DNA of 64,000 bases, taken from assembly GCA_018268255.1 (NCBI GenBank), contig JAFDWX010000001.1, positions 678,416 through 742,415 on the forward strand. Reading direction: 5' to 3'. Positions 48,903 through 56,677 of the stretch are shown here, one piece after another; position 1 is the stretch's first letter, and each line of letters begins with the position of its first letter. The notes below the pieces were generated by a model. The model searched no databases and was not told the origin of the DNA. It worked only from the letters and a program-made list of their open reading frames with translations. The DNA comes from Armatimonadota bacterium. Its GTDB lineage: Bacteria; Armatimonadota; Fimbriimonadia; Fimbriimonadales; Fimbriimonadaceae. The position numbers and the translations under genes are program-made.

Positions 48903-50047
48903 TATTCGGTTTCAGTTTCCTTGCCCCAGCGTGGTCCAGATCGCATGGATTTTCTCCAAGCATCTCGCCAACGGTGGATATCTACCGCTCCGATTGGTTC
49001 CAATGGGCGACGATCTTCTGGTTTCGGCATGGCCGGGAACTTCTTACCAACAGATGACTGATACCAGTAGGCGACACTGGAAAGGTTGAGCGTTAGCCCG
49101 TTCGCGTGTCCATGCTCGATCGATGCGCGTAGCGATTTGCTAAAGTGAATCGGATCTTCTAAGTGGAACCGGTAAACGTGGGTCCTTCCAATCCACCCGA
49201 AAAGAGGGTCTTCGTTGTTTCGGCCAGGTGCATAGCCCGTCCCAAAGTAGGGGTGCAGGTAGTGCTCATCGGGAGACCAGGATTGGTTGAAATAATCCTC
49301 AGTTCCCGTTCCGTGGGCTGAACCAGGCCAAGGTTCTCCATCGACCATGAACATATCGTCCCCTTCTCCGTACCAGATAGTGGTGGGGTTTTCGATATAG
49401 TAATTCACACCGGCGAAATGTCCCTTACCCTCGCATTCGCAAAAGAGATAGTTGTTAACGTCTGTCGGATTCTTGGCCGTTATTCCCCAGATACCCCATT
49501 CATGTTCTCTATCTCCATCGGCTTCTGGAGAGGTGAGTTCCTGGTTGTACCAAGCGTGGAAGCGCCCAGCGCTGTCTGGAAGTTTGATCAGCTCCTCGGT
49601 ATCAACGTAGTAATAAAAACAATCGACCTTAATATCCGATTGATTTTCAACTTCGATTCGGCAACCATCTGCGTACGGCATTGGAAAGTAGCTGACAAGC
49701 GCGTTTCCATCCTTGGGTGCGGCGGCCAAAGGAAGAGTGGTGAAGTTGTATTTCATTCCCCAGCCTTGCCCAAAGAAATCGCCGATCGGAGCCTCGACAC
49801 TGGGATGGTCTGCACCATCCCAAAACATGCGTAGGACAAGATTCTTCCTTACCATTGGATCTTGGGAGGCTATCGTTATCCAAATATGCTTTATGATCCC
49901 TGAGCCCTTAAATTCGGCCATAACGAAAGTCTCGCGTGGACCGATTGGGACGTTATCGGCATTACCTCCGCTTCGATCGTAACTGCTTATCCTCTTGGAT
50001 ACTGCGTCGCGGACGATAGCGATTTGTGATAAAGGACCTTGACTCAT
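48902..50047 (-). CDS. Glycoside hydrolase family 172 protein (DUF2961)
   Basis: 381 aa from ATG 50047, no signal peptide, so probably cytosolic. The double jelly-roll DUF2961 fold is recognisable from 'SSYDRSGGNADNVPIGP', 'GSGIIKHIWITI', 'LRMFWDGADHPSVEAPIGDFFGQGWG', 'YFPMPYADGCRIEVENQS', and 'VDGEPWPGSAHGTGTEDYFNQSW' with 'PLFGWIGRTHVYRFHLEDPI'. Known GH172 enzymes act on D-arabinan or on fructofuranose dianhydrides. It follows the two sugar permease genes by 10 bp, which suggests that it splits the imported oligosaccharide inside the cell. The RNase HIII gene overlaps its stop. Confidence 0.9.
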   Translation of the reverse strand: MSQGPLSQIAIVRDAVSKRISSYDRSGGNADNVPIGPRETFVMAEFKGSGIIKHIWITIASQDPMVRKNLVLRMFWDGADHPSVEAPIGDFFGQGWGMKYNFTTLPLAAAPKDGNALVSYFPMPYADGCRIEVENQSDIKVDCFYYYVDTEELIKLPDSAGRFHAWYNQELTSPEADGDREHEWGIWGITAKNPTDVNNYLFCECEGKGHFAGVNYYIENPTTIWYGEGDDMFMVDGEPWPGSAHGTGTEDYFNQSWSPDEHYLHPYFGTGYAPGRNNEDPLFGWIGRTHVYRFHLEDPIHFSKSLRASIEHGHANGLTLNLSSVAYWYQSSVGKKFPAMPKPEDRRPLEPIGAVDIHRWRDAWRKSMRSGPRWGKETETE

Positions 50048-50057
50048 AAAATAACCA

Positions 50058-50882
50058 CTACTTGATACTGCCCACAACGACACCTTTGATAAAGAACCGC
50101 TGGGCAAAGAGGAAAACGATCAGCATAGGTAGCAACACGATAACCGCCGCAGTCATCTGCAACGGCCAGTTGGTGCCCCCATACGAATTCTTAAAGACGC
50201 TGAGACCAACCTCCAAGGTGCGCATCTGCATCGAATTTGTTGCGATGAGAGGCCAGAAGAAGTCCGTCCAAATGCCGAAAAAGCCGAACGCAGCTGCAGT
50301 TGCTAGGGCAGCTTTACTCAGGGGCAGGATCACGCGCCAGTACACTGTCCATTCTGTGGCACCATCCATTCGCGCGGCTTCATCCAACTCCATCGGGATC
50401 TGCAAGAAGAACTGTCGCAGCAAAAAGACAGAAAAAGAGTTGCTCAGAATTGGCACGATGAGGGCCAGATAGGTATCGAGCCATCCCACACTTCTCATCA
50501 TTAGATATACGGGTATCTGCGTCACGACACCCGCAAACATCATGCTCAAAAGGAAGAGAGAAAACAGGAAGTTACTTCCTCGGAAGGGAATCCGAGCGAA
50601 TGCGTAAGCGGCCAGGCTCGATATCAGCAATTGACCCATCACAGCAATCACAGAAACCAAAATCGAGTTGAGGAAGAATCTGGCAACGGGAATGTTCGGC
50701 ATTGTAAGAACTGTCCAGTAATTCTCCCAATGCGCTTTCTCTGGAACCAACTTGCTCATGACCGGTATCGCGGATTTGGATTCGTGTAAGGAAACGAAAA
50801 CCATCCAGGCGAACGGCGCAATAAGAAATGCACCTAGAAGCAAAAGCAGGAACCACGAAATGACGCCTTTAAGGATCTTCAT
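50058..50882 (-). CDS. Carbohydrate ABC transporter permease, MalG/UgpE type
   Basis: 274 aa with six membrane segments. The ATPase-contact EAA loop is present as 'ELDEAARMDGATEWTVYWRVILPLSKAAL'. 'APFAWMVFVSLHESK' near the start and 'RFFIKGVVVGSIK' at the end are typical of the CUT1 family. It forms the channel with the permease encoded upstream, which it overlaps by ATGA. The genes for the binding protein and both permeases are present, but no ATPase gene is; a shared MsmK-like ATPase encoded elsewhere would be needed. Confidence 0.94.
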   Translation of the reverse strand: MKILKGVISWFLLLLLGAFLIAPFAWMVFVSLHESKSAIPVMSKLVPEKAHWENYWTVLTMPNIPVARFFLNSILVSVIAVMGQLLISSLAAYAFARIPFRGSNFLFSLFLLSMMFAGVVTQIPVYLMMRSVGWLDTYLALIVPILSNSFSVFLLRQFFLQIPMELDEAARMDGATEWTVYWRVILPLSKAALATAAAFGFFGIWTDFFWPLIATNSMQMRTLEVGLSVFKNSYGGTNWPLQMTAAVIVLLPMLIVFLFAQRFFIKGVVVGSIK

Positions 50883-51757
50883 GCGACAGAGTAGCCCTCC
50901 AACTGATTCTTCATGATTCGATACTGAAATGCTGCGATTGCTGCAATCACGATGAGAAGCAGGAATGTTTGCGCCGACGCCATACCTACGTTGAATTTAG
51001 ACCAGGCCTCCCAGTAAATGTGATAGCCGATCACATCGGTGGTATCAAGTGGTCCCCCTTTGGTCATCATATAGACTGGGGTGAAAACCTGAAACGCGCT
51101 AATGGTTGAAGTCAAAAGCACGAATAGGGTTGTCGGTGCGAGCATGGGTAGGGTAACAGACCAGAACTGCCTGAGCATGGAGGCGCCATCTAGTTCTGCT
51201 GCCTCATAAAGTGTTTGCGGAATACCAACAATGCCCGCGAGAAACAACACCATTCGAGGACCAAGACCAGTCCACACGGACATGAACACCAGGGCCCACA
51301 TTGCCCATGCTGGATCGTTTAGGAAATCGGTTTTGTTATTCTTGCCCAATGCTGAGAGCATTGAATTGATGAGACCGTGCTCTGGCAAATAGATATAGAT
51401 CCACAGCATCGCAGTGGCGACACCGGAAGTGATGCTGGGTGTATAGAAGATGGTTCGGAATACCGTGATTCCTTTAAGTTTCTGGTTGACCAGAACCGCA
51501 ACGAGCAATGCAACAATAATTCCTAAGGGGACGGAAACAATCGCATAACGTGTGGAGTTCCACATTGCGTTCCAGAACTTGGGTTCAACAAGCGTGGATG
51601 AGTAGTTATGAATCCCGACAAAGGGGCGGGCTGGCTTTAGAATATGCCACTTGAAAAACGACAGATAGAGCGAGGCAAAGATGGGAATGAGTGCGAACAC
51701 TAACAGATGCAGTGTTGCAGGCGCTACAAAGAGCCACGCCGTCCGCTGACGCTTCAT
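50879..51757 (-). CDS. Carbohydrate ABC transporter permease, MalF/UgpA type
   Basis: 292 aa with six membrane segments, starting 'AWLFVAPATLHLLVFALIPIFASLYLSF', a CUT1 signature. The EAA loop reads 'TLYEAAELDGASMLRQFWSVTLPMLAPTT'. 'VMTKGGPLDTTDVIGYHIY'-type sequence near the end ('MMTKGGPLDTTDVI') is typical. It overlaps the binding-protein gene upstream and the second permease gene downstream, both by ATGA, so the three are translated together. Confidence 0.94.
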   Translation of the reverse strand: MKRQRTAWLFVAPATLHLLVFALIPIFASLYLSFFKWHILKPARPFVGIHNYSSTLVEPKFWNAMWNSTRYAIVSVPLGIIVALLVAVLVNQKLKGITVFRTIFYTPSITSGVATAMLWIYIYLPEHGLINSMLSALGKNNKTDFLNDPAWAMWALVFMSVWTGLGPRMVLFLAGIVGIPQTLYEAAELDGASMLRQFWSVTLPMLAPTTLFVLLTSTISAFQVFTPVYMMTKGGPLDTTDVIGYHIYWEAWSKFNVGMASAQTFLLLIVIAAIAAFQYRIMKNQLEGYSVA

Positions 51758-53031
51758 AGCTTTGAAAACTCCCTATCGATTTCATGCGCTGCTGACTTAA
51801 GGGATGATGCAGGATCTTCGCCGTTCTTCAGGACTCCATCCATCATCTTTTGTCCCAGTTGCTCGACGATGTCGTAACTTTCGACTTTGCTACCCCACGG
51901 TCCCCGAGCAGTCGGAATGATCTTGAGAAATTTCTTTTCAATCTCGGTGGTCGCCTTCTCTCGGCTCACATCTCTCCGTGCACTGATGGCTATCCCGGTT
52001 GTGTGATATCTGGATTGCACCCGATAGCTTGTCATGTACTTTATGAACTTCCACGCCAAATCAGGGTGCTGTGCATGTTTGCCAATGCCATATCCCATTT
52101 CGTACATCACGGTCTTCGGATCTCCCTGGTCGTTGGGAATGGGGGCAATGTCAATTTTGGAAAGGTCAATCGCTTTGGCCGCTTTCAATGTCACCATCGA
52201 CCAGTGGCCGCTTATCTGCATCGCGGTCAGATTATTCTCAAAGTAGTTCACGCCCGATGCAGCAACTTGACTGAGATTTGGAGCGACTTTGGCCTCAACA
52301 ATAAGGTCTCGCAGGAAATTAACAGAAGAAATATTGTCAGGTGAATCTAAGAATCCGGCAGCCTTCTTGCCATCGGGAGAAAGTACGTCCCCTCCGCCGT
52401 TCCAGAGCCACACGATCCATCCCGGCATCCACGAATCGAATTGGAAACCGAACTGCTCGCCCTTGGTAAGTTTTTTGGCCGTTTCCACAAAGTCTGCTCG
52501 AGTCCAGTTCCAATTTGGATAAGGAACTTGCATCTTGTCAAAAACCGCCTTGTTGTAATACAGCACCATGGGTGTGAAGTCCATAGGAATCGCGTGAATG
52601 GCTTCACCTCGCCGCGTGATGTCCACTACGTTCGGGTAGTAATCGGAAAGGTTGAAGTCTGGATCGGCTTCCACAAAGGGCATCAGGTCTCGGACAATGT
52701 GGTTGTCAATAAAGATGGCCGAACTCGATGCGTCAATAGCAATTACATCAGGTTCCGCATTGGCTACGTAGGCCAAAAGCGTTTTACGAACGTAATCTTG
52801 TGAATCGGGAACTCCCTCGATCATGATCTTGACGCCAGGGTTTTCCCGTTCGAATTGGCGATAGATCGAAGCCAAGGTTCTATCAAACTCGTTGTCGTCG
52901 CCTGCGCCGCCCCAGTTGCCAACCCGAAGCACCACCGTAGTGCCGAGCACACCTTCTTCACCGCATCCCGCCAAAGCGGCGATACATCCCCCGATCGCGA
53001 TTGTGCGAAGGCTCCATTGCCAGGCTTTCAT
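51754..53031 (-). CDS. Sugar ABC transporter substrate-binding lipoprotein
   Basis: 425 aa. A lipoprotein signal ('IAIGGCIAALAGCGEE') anchors it outside the inner membrane. The cluster B (UgpB/MalE) pattern is present: 'LRVGNWGGAGDDNEFDRTLASIYRQFERENPGVKIMIE', 'EPDVIAIDASSS', 'AIPMDFTPMVLYYNKAVFDKM', 'WNWTRADFVETAKKLT', 'GYGIGKHAQHPDLAWKFIKYM'. The ligand is probably an oligosaccharide handled by the GH172 enzyme of the same operon. A TATACT hexamer lies 9 nt before the ATG and no ribosome-binding site is seen. No LacI/AraC-type regulator gene is adjacent. Confidence 0.94.
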   Translation of the reverse strand: MKAWQWSLRTIAIGGCIAALAGCGEEGVLGTTVVLRVGNWGGAGDDNEFDRTLASIYRQFERENPGVKIMIEGVPDSQDYVRKTLLAYVANAEPDVIAIDASSSAIFIDNHIVRDLMPFVEADPDFNLSDYYPNVVDITRRGEAIHAIPMDFTPMVLYYNKAVFDKMQVPYPNWNWTRADFVETAKKLTKGEQFGFQFDSWMPGWIVWLWNGGGDVLSPDGKKAAGFLDSPDNISSVNFLRDLIVEAKVAPNLSQVAASGVNYFENNLTAMQISGHWSMVTLKAAKAIDLSKIDIAPIPNDQGDPKTVMYEMGYGIGKHAQHPDLAWKFIKYMTSYRVQSRYHTTGIAISARRDVSREKATTEIEKKFLKIIPTARGPWGSKVESYDIVEQLGQKMMDGVLKNGEDPASSLKSAAHEIDREFSKL

Positions 53032-53040
53032 GCTCAGATC

Positions 53041-53046
53041 AGTATA
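53041..53046 (-). promoter_or_regulatory. Candidate -10 hexamer of the sugar-uptake operon (TATACT)
   Basis: TATACT on the minus strand, 9 nt before the binding-protein ATG. It fits the leaderless pattern seen at several genes in this window. Confidence 0.4.
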
Positions 53047-53077
53047 GCCGCAAACGTTTTCATAGCCCCCAATCGAC

Positions 53078-54385
53078 TCATAACACCTCGATGACCAAAG
53101 GCCTTGCCTCGGTCGGAGTTGCCGTCACATAAAGCGACGCGAGGACGCGCTGCGCAGCCTCATCGGCTTCTTCCTCGGTTTTGGCAAACACCGTGGCGCA
53201 ATGTTCATTGTCCGTGATTTCATCGCCGACTGCAACGTGAATCTGGATGCCCACACCGTGGTCGATCAAATCTTCTTTGTGAGCTCGTCCGCCACCCAAG
53301 TCAACCACCAACTGGCCTAAGGCACCCGCATCGGCGCGCGCCAAATAGCCCGAAGAATGAATAAAGACCTTTCGTACAACGGGGCCGAGGGGAAGCTTGG
53401 ATTCCGCCTGATCGACGAACGCGGGGTCAGCGCCTTGTGCCGTGAGCCACTCTCGGGCTTTGGTTAGCGCCCCACCCGACTGAATCGCCAAAACGCATCT
53501 CGCTTCTGCAGCTTCCAGTGATGCTTCAGTTCCGGAAGCCTCCAGAGCCAAGGCCACAAGTTTGATCGCCAGCCGCCCCACGGAGCTCTTAACATCGCCG
53601 CGCAAAACCGAAAGTGCTTCCAAAACTTCCAACGAGTTGCCGATTGCCGATCCGAGTGGTTGGTCCATATCGGTGATGAGGATTCGTAAGTTCAATCCTG
53701 CACGGGTGCCAATGTCCTTCAGCCAGGCTGCCAGATTTCTCGCGGCACCAAGATCTCGCATAAATGCGCCCGAACCACATTTGACGTCCAGCACCACCGT
53801 CTCGGCACCGCCCGCAATCTTCTTGCTCAAGATGCTGCTGACGATAAGAGGAACACAGTCAACGGTCGCCGTCGCGTCCCGCAAACCATAGAGAATCTTG
53901 TCTGCGGGTGCCAAATTGGGTGATTGACCGGTAAGTGCGATGCCGAATTGATTGGCTTGGGCAACGAGCTCACTGGGAGAGAGATCGGTGCGAAAGCCGG
54001 GGATGCTCTCAAGCTTGTCAATCGTCCCGCCGGTGATCCCCAGCCCGCGGCCGCTCATCTTAACCGCAGTGATTCCGCACGCGGCCATCAGAGGGAGTGC
54101 GACCAAGGTCACCTTGTCTCCCACGCCGCCCGTGCTGTGCTTGTCCACCCACGGCTTGGGTAACCCAGAAAGGTCCAGGCGTTCGCCGCTATCGGCCATC
54201 GCAAGCGTAAGTTCGGTCGTCTCCGCGCTATCCAACCCATTCAGGTAGGCCGCCATGAGCCATGAACTTGCTTGGTAGTCCTTAATCGATCCATCGACGA
54301 GTCCTCGCACCAAATCGCGAATCTCTTCGCTCGAATGGGTTCGACGATCTCTCTTTGTTGCGATAAGTGCTTGCGGCGAATGCAT
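53078..54385 (-). CDS. deoA: Thymidine / pyrimidine-nucleoside phosphorylase
   Basis: Splits thymidine or uridine with phosphate in nucleoside salvage. 435 aa. The helical domain opens 'LVRGLVDGSIKDYQASSWLMAAYLNGL'. The phosphate site is 'KHSTGGVGDKVTL', followed by 'KMSGRGLGITGGTIDKLESIPG', 'KKIAGGAETVVLDVKCGSGAFM' and the C-terminal barrel-sandwich-like domain ('GDEITDNEHCATVFA'). DeoA and Pdp cannot be separated by eye, so the symbol is tentative. A TAGAAT hexamer lies 8 nt before the ATG. It is transcribed alone and divergent from the next gene. Confidence 0.92.
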   Translation of the reverse strand: MHSPQALIATKRDRRTHSSEEIRDLVRGLVDGSIKDYQASSWLMAAYLNGLDSAETTELTLAMADSGERLDLSGLPKPWVDKHSTGGVGDKVTLVALPLMAACGITAVKMSGRGLGITGGTIDKLESIPGFRTDLSPSELVAQANQFGIALTGQSPNLAPADKILYGLRDATATVDCVPLIVSSILSKKIAGGAETVVLDVKCGSGAFMRDLGAARNLAAWLKDIGTRAGLNLRILITDMDQPLGSAIGNSLEVLEALSVLRGDVKSSVGRLAIKLVALALEASGTEASLEAAEARCVLAIQSGGALTKAREWLTAQGADPAFVDQAESKLPLGPVVRKVFIHSSGYLARADAGALGQLVVDLGGGRAHKEDLIDHGVGIQIHVAVGDEITDNEHCATVFAKTEEEADEAAQRVLASLYVTATPTEARPLVIEVL

Positions 54386-54393
54386 CTGGGTGA

Positions 54394-54399
54394 ATTCTA
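54394..54399 (-). promoter_or_regulatory. Candidate -10 hexamer of the phosphorylase gene (TAGAAT)
   Basis: TAGAAT on the minus strand, 8 nt before the ATG at 54385, with no ribosome-binding site. Confidence 0.35.
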
Positions 54400-54509
54400 G
54401 CTTGAAGAGGGTGCACGGCGATCAGGCAAATTGCTGGCATTCTTCCATGCCCTCTACCGAATCGCTCAACGATGACTTAGAATTATCCGTACAATACGTT
54501 GAACAGCCC

Positions 54510-54890
54510 ATGAGCAGCAACCGCTATTCCGAGGAAGAGGCGCAGGAGATCCTTAAGGAATCTGTGCGCATCCAAGAGCGTCTTTCACAAGGCGTTTCGA
54601 GCGAGGAGCTGCTGAAGACCGCCAGTGAGTTGGGGATCAGCGAACAAGCGCTCAAAGATGCCGAGCAGCAGCATTTGCGCAAGAAATCCGAATTGGATGA
54701 ACCTCTCTTTCACCGTGATGAACGTCCGCGTAAGCCGATCGCGGTGATGGCATTTGCGGCAATCATGCTTGTCCTTCTCACGGTGCTAGCATCGACGGGG
54801 CGGCATGGCGCACCGATTTGGATATTCGGTTTCCTGTGGTTTCCGTTTTTTGCGCGTCGGCGCTGGAACCGCGATCGATATCGTGACTAA
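54510..54890 (+). CDS. Small protein with a soluble N-terminus and two membrane segments (2TM-like)
   Basis: 126 aa from ATG 54510; an in-frame ATG at 54447 would add 21 residues. The N-terminal 60 residues are helical and charged ('RYSEEEAQEILKESVRIQERL', 'SEELLKTASELGISEQAL'), a short domain often found before membrane helices in stress-related or sensor-associated proteins. Two hydrophobic stretches follow ('PIAVMAFAAIMLVLLTVLAST', 'IWIFGFLWFPFFA'), ending in a basic tail ('RRRWNRDRYRD'). The function is unknown. A TACAAT hexamer (54490-54495) lies 14 nt before the ATG. It converges on pyrG with a 3-bp gap. Confidence 0.65.
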   Translation: MSSNRYSEEEAQEILKESVRIQERLSQGVSSEELLKTASELGISEQALKDAEQQHLRKKSELDEPLFHRDERPRKPIAVMAFAAIMLVLLTVLASTGRHGAPIWIFGFLWFPFFARRRWNRDRYRD

Positions 54891-54893
54891 GCC

Positions 54894-56513
54894 CTAGCGA
54901 ACGGAGGCTTTGAGTTTCCGCGTCACCGCAGCTTCAACGAGTCCTTGGAACAGGGGATGCGGACGGTTGGGTCTGGATTTGAATTCCGGGTGAGCCTGAG
55001 TTCCGACAAAGAACGGATGCTCCGCAATTTCCACCATTTCAACCAAGCGGTAATCCGGAGAGACACCGCTGATCACTAATCCGTGTTCGATGAGCTTCTC
55101 GCGGAAATCGTTGTTCACCTCGTATCGGTGACGATGCCGCTCCGTGATACGAGAGGTGCCATACAAGTCGCTCGCCAACGTGCCGTGAACAATGTTGCAT
55201 GGATAGGATCCCAGCCGCATTGTCGCGCCCTTGGAGGTCACGCCTTTTTGCTCCGGAAGGAGGTGGATGACGGGATAGGGAGCATCAGGGTTCATCTCCT
55301 CAGAGTTGGCACCCACCAACCCACACACGTTTCGCGCAAACTCGATGACGGCCATCTGCATTCCCAGGCAGATTCCCAAGAACGGTAATCCTGATTCTCG
55401 GGCGTGGCGAACTGCTTCGATTTTTCCTTCGATCCCACGGCCTCCGAAACCGGGCGCGACGACCAACCCATCAACCCCATCCAGCAGCCCGATAGGGTCT
55501 TCCCCAGACTCAAAAATGTCGCTTTCCAGCCACTCGACCTCAATACGCGCATCGTTCGGGATTCCAGCATGGATGAGTGCCTCGTTGATGGATTTATAGG
55601 CATCGCCGTTTGATGTGTATTTGCCTACGGCACCGATTCGGCACGTGTAGGTCGGTTCCTTAAGGGTGTGGACTAACTTGGTCCACTCTTCAAGCTGTGG
55701 CGGGCGTTCTTCCAGCCCAAGGCGCTCGACAACCAGATCACCCAATCCTGAGGCCTCGTATTTCAGAGGGACTTCATAGATGGTTTCGACGTTGAGCGAC
55801 TCGATCACGCCGCGAATTGGGACGTCGCAGAAGAGCGAGATTTTCTCTTTGACATCCTCTGGGAGAGGCGATTCGCTGCGGCAGATCAAAACGTCGGGAG
55901 TAATTCCGATCTCGCGAAGGTTGATCACGCTGTGCTGGGTCGGCTTGGTCTTAATTTCTCCCCATGGCCCAACCTGCGGCACCAAGGTGACGTGGAAGTA
56001 CATCGTGTTTTCGTAACCGACGTCCTTGCGCATCTGGCGGATTGCTTCCAGGAAGGGCAGCGATTCGATGTCGCCTACAGTTCCGCCAATTTCAGCGATG
56101 ACCACGTCGGCTTCTTGCTCAGCCCCAAGTTGAATGATGGATCTCTTGATCTCGTTGGTGACGTGAGGAATGACCTGGACCGTACCGCCGAGATAATCAC
56201 CCTTGCGTTCGGCCTCGATCACTTTTTGGTAGACCTTGCCCGTGGTAACCGATGAACCGCGGGTGCAACTCACGTCCATAAACCGCTCGTAGTGCCCCAA
56301 GTCCAGGTCTGTCTCAGCGCCATCTTCGGTCACAAAGACCTCGCCGTGCTGGTAGGGATTCATAGTTCCAGCGTCGACGTTGATGTACGGGTCCAATTTG
56401 AGAGGTGCGACGGTAAACCCACGATTTCGCAACACTCTCCCAAGCGAGGCGGTCGCAATGCCTTTGCCTATCGAACTGACTACTCCACCGGTAACAAAGA
56501 TAAATTTCGTCAT
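54894..56513 (-). CDS. pyrG: CTP synthase
   Basis: Converts UTP to CTP using glutamine and ATP. 539 aa from ATG 56513, which gives the standard start '[26 protein letters not shown]'. The synthetase domain (about 1-270) has '[40 protein letters not shown]'-type sequence (key residues: Asp/Glu of the ATP and metal site). The glutamine amidotransferase domain has the Cys of '[16 protein letters not shown]' and the His/Glu of '[16 protein letters not shown]'-like 'AHPEFKSRP'. The C-terminus is short and basic. An in-frame ATG at 56543 adds ten unconserved residues. Confidence 0.97.
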   Translation of the reverse strand: MTKFIFVTGGVVSSIGKGIATASLGRVLRNRGFTVAPLKLDPYINVDAGTMNPYQHGEVFVTEDGAETDLDLGHYERFMDVSCTRGSSVTTGKVYQKVIEAERKGDYLGGTVQVIPHVTNEIKRSIIQLGAEQEADVVIAEIGGTVGDIESLPFLEAIRQMRKDVGYENTMYFHVTLVPQVGPWGEIKTKPTQHSVINLREIGITPDVLICRSESPLPEDVKEKISLFCDVPIRGVIESLNVETIYEVPLKYEASGLGDLVVERLGLEERPPQLEEWTKLVHTLKEPTYTCRIGAVGKYTSNGDAYKSINEALIHAGIPNDARIEVEWLESDIFESGEDPIGLLDGVDGLVVAPGFGGRGIEGKIEAVRHARESGLPFLGICLGMQMAVIEFARNVCGLVGANSEEMNPDAPYPVIHLLPEQKGVTSKGATMRLGSYPCNIVHGTLASDLYGTSRITERHRHRYEVNNDFREKLIEHGLVISGVSPDYRLVEMVEIAEHPFFVGTQAHPEFKSRPNRPHPLFQGLVEAAVTRKLKASVR

Positions 56514-56677
56514 CGCCCCAAGCCTCTGCACCCCAAAAAGCAAGTGGGACCCAGACGCAAAATGGCGTCAGATCCGTTGTTTTAGGGGAACAAATTCGAC
56601 TATACCTGCGCGACTCCTTCGAAACACGGTTTTTTGGCAAGTTTTGACCGGATTGAAGGAGCGGTAAGCTGAAACCC

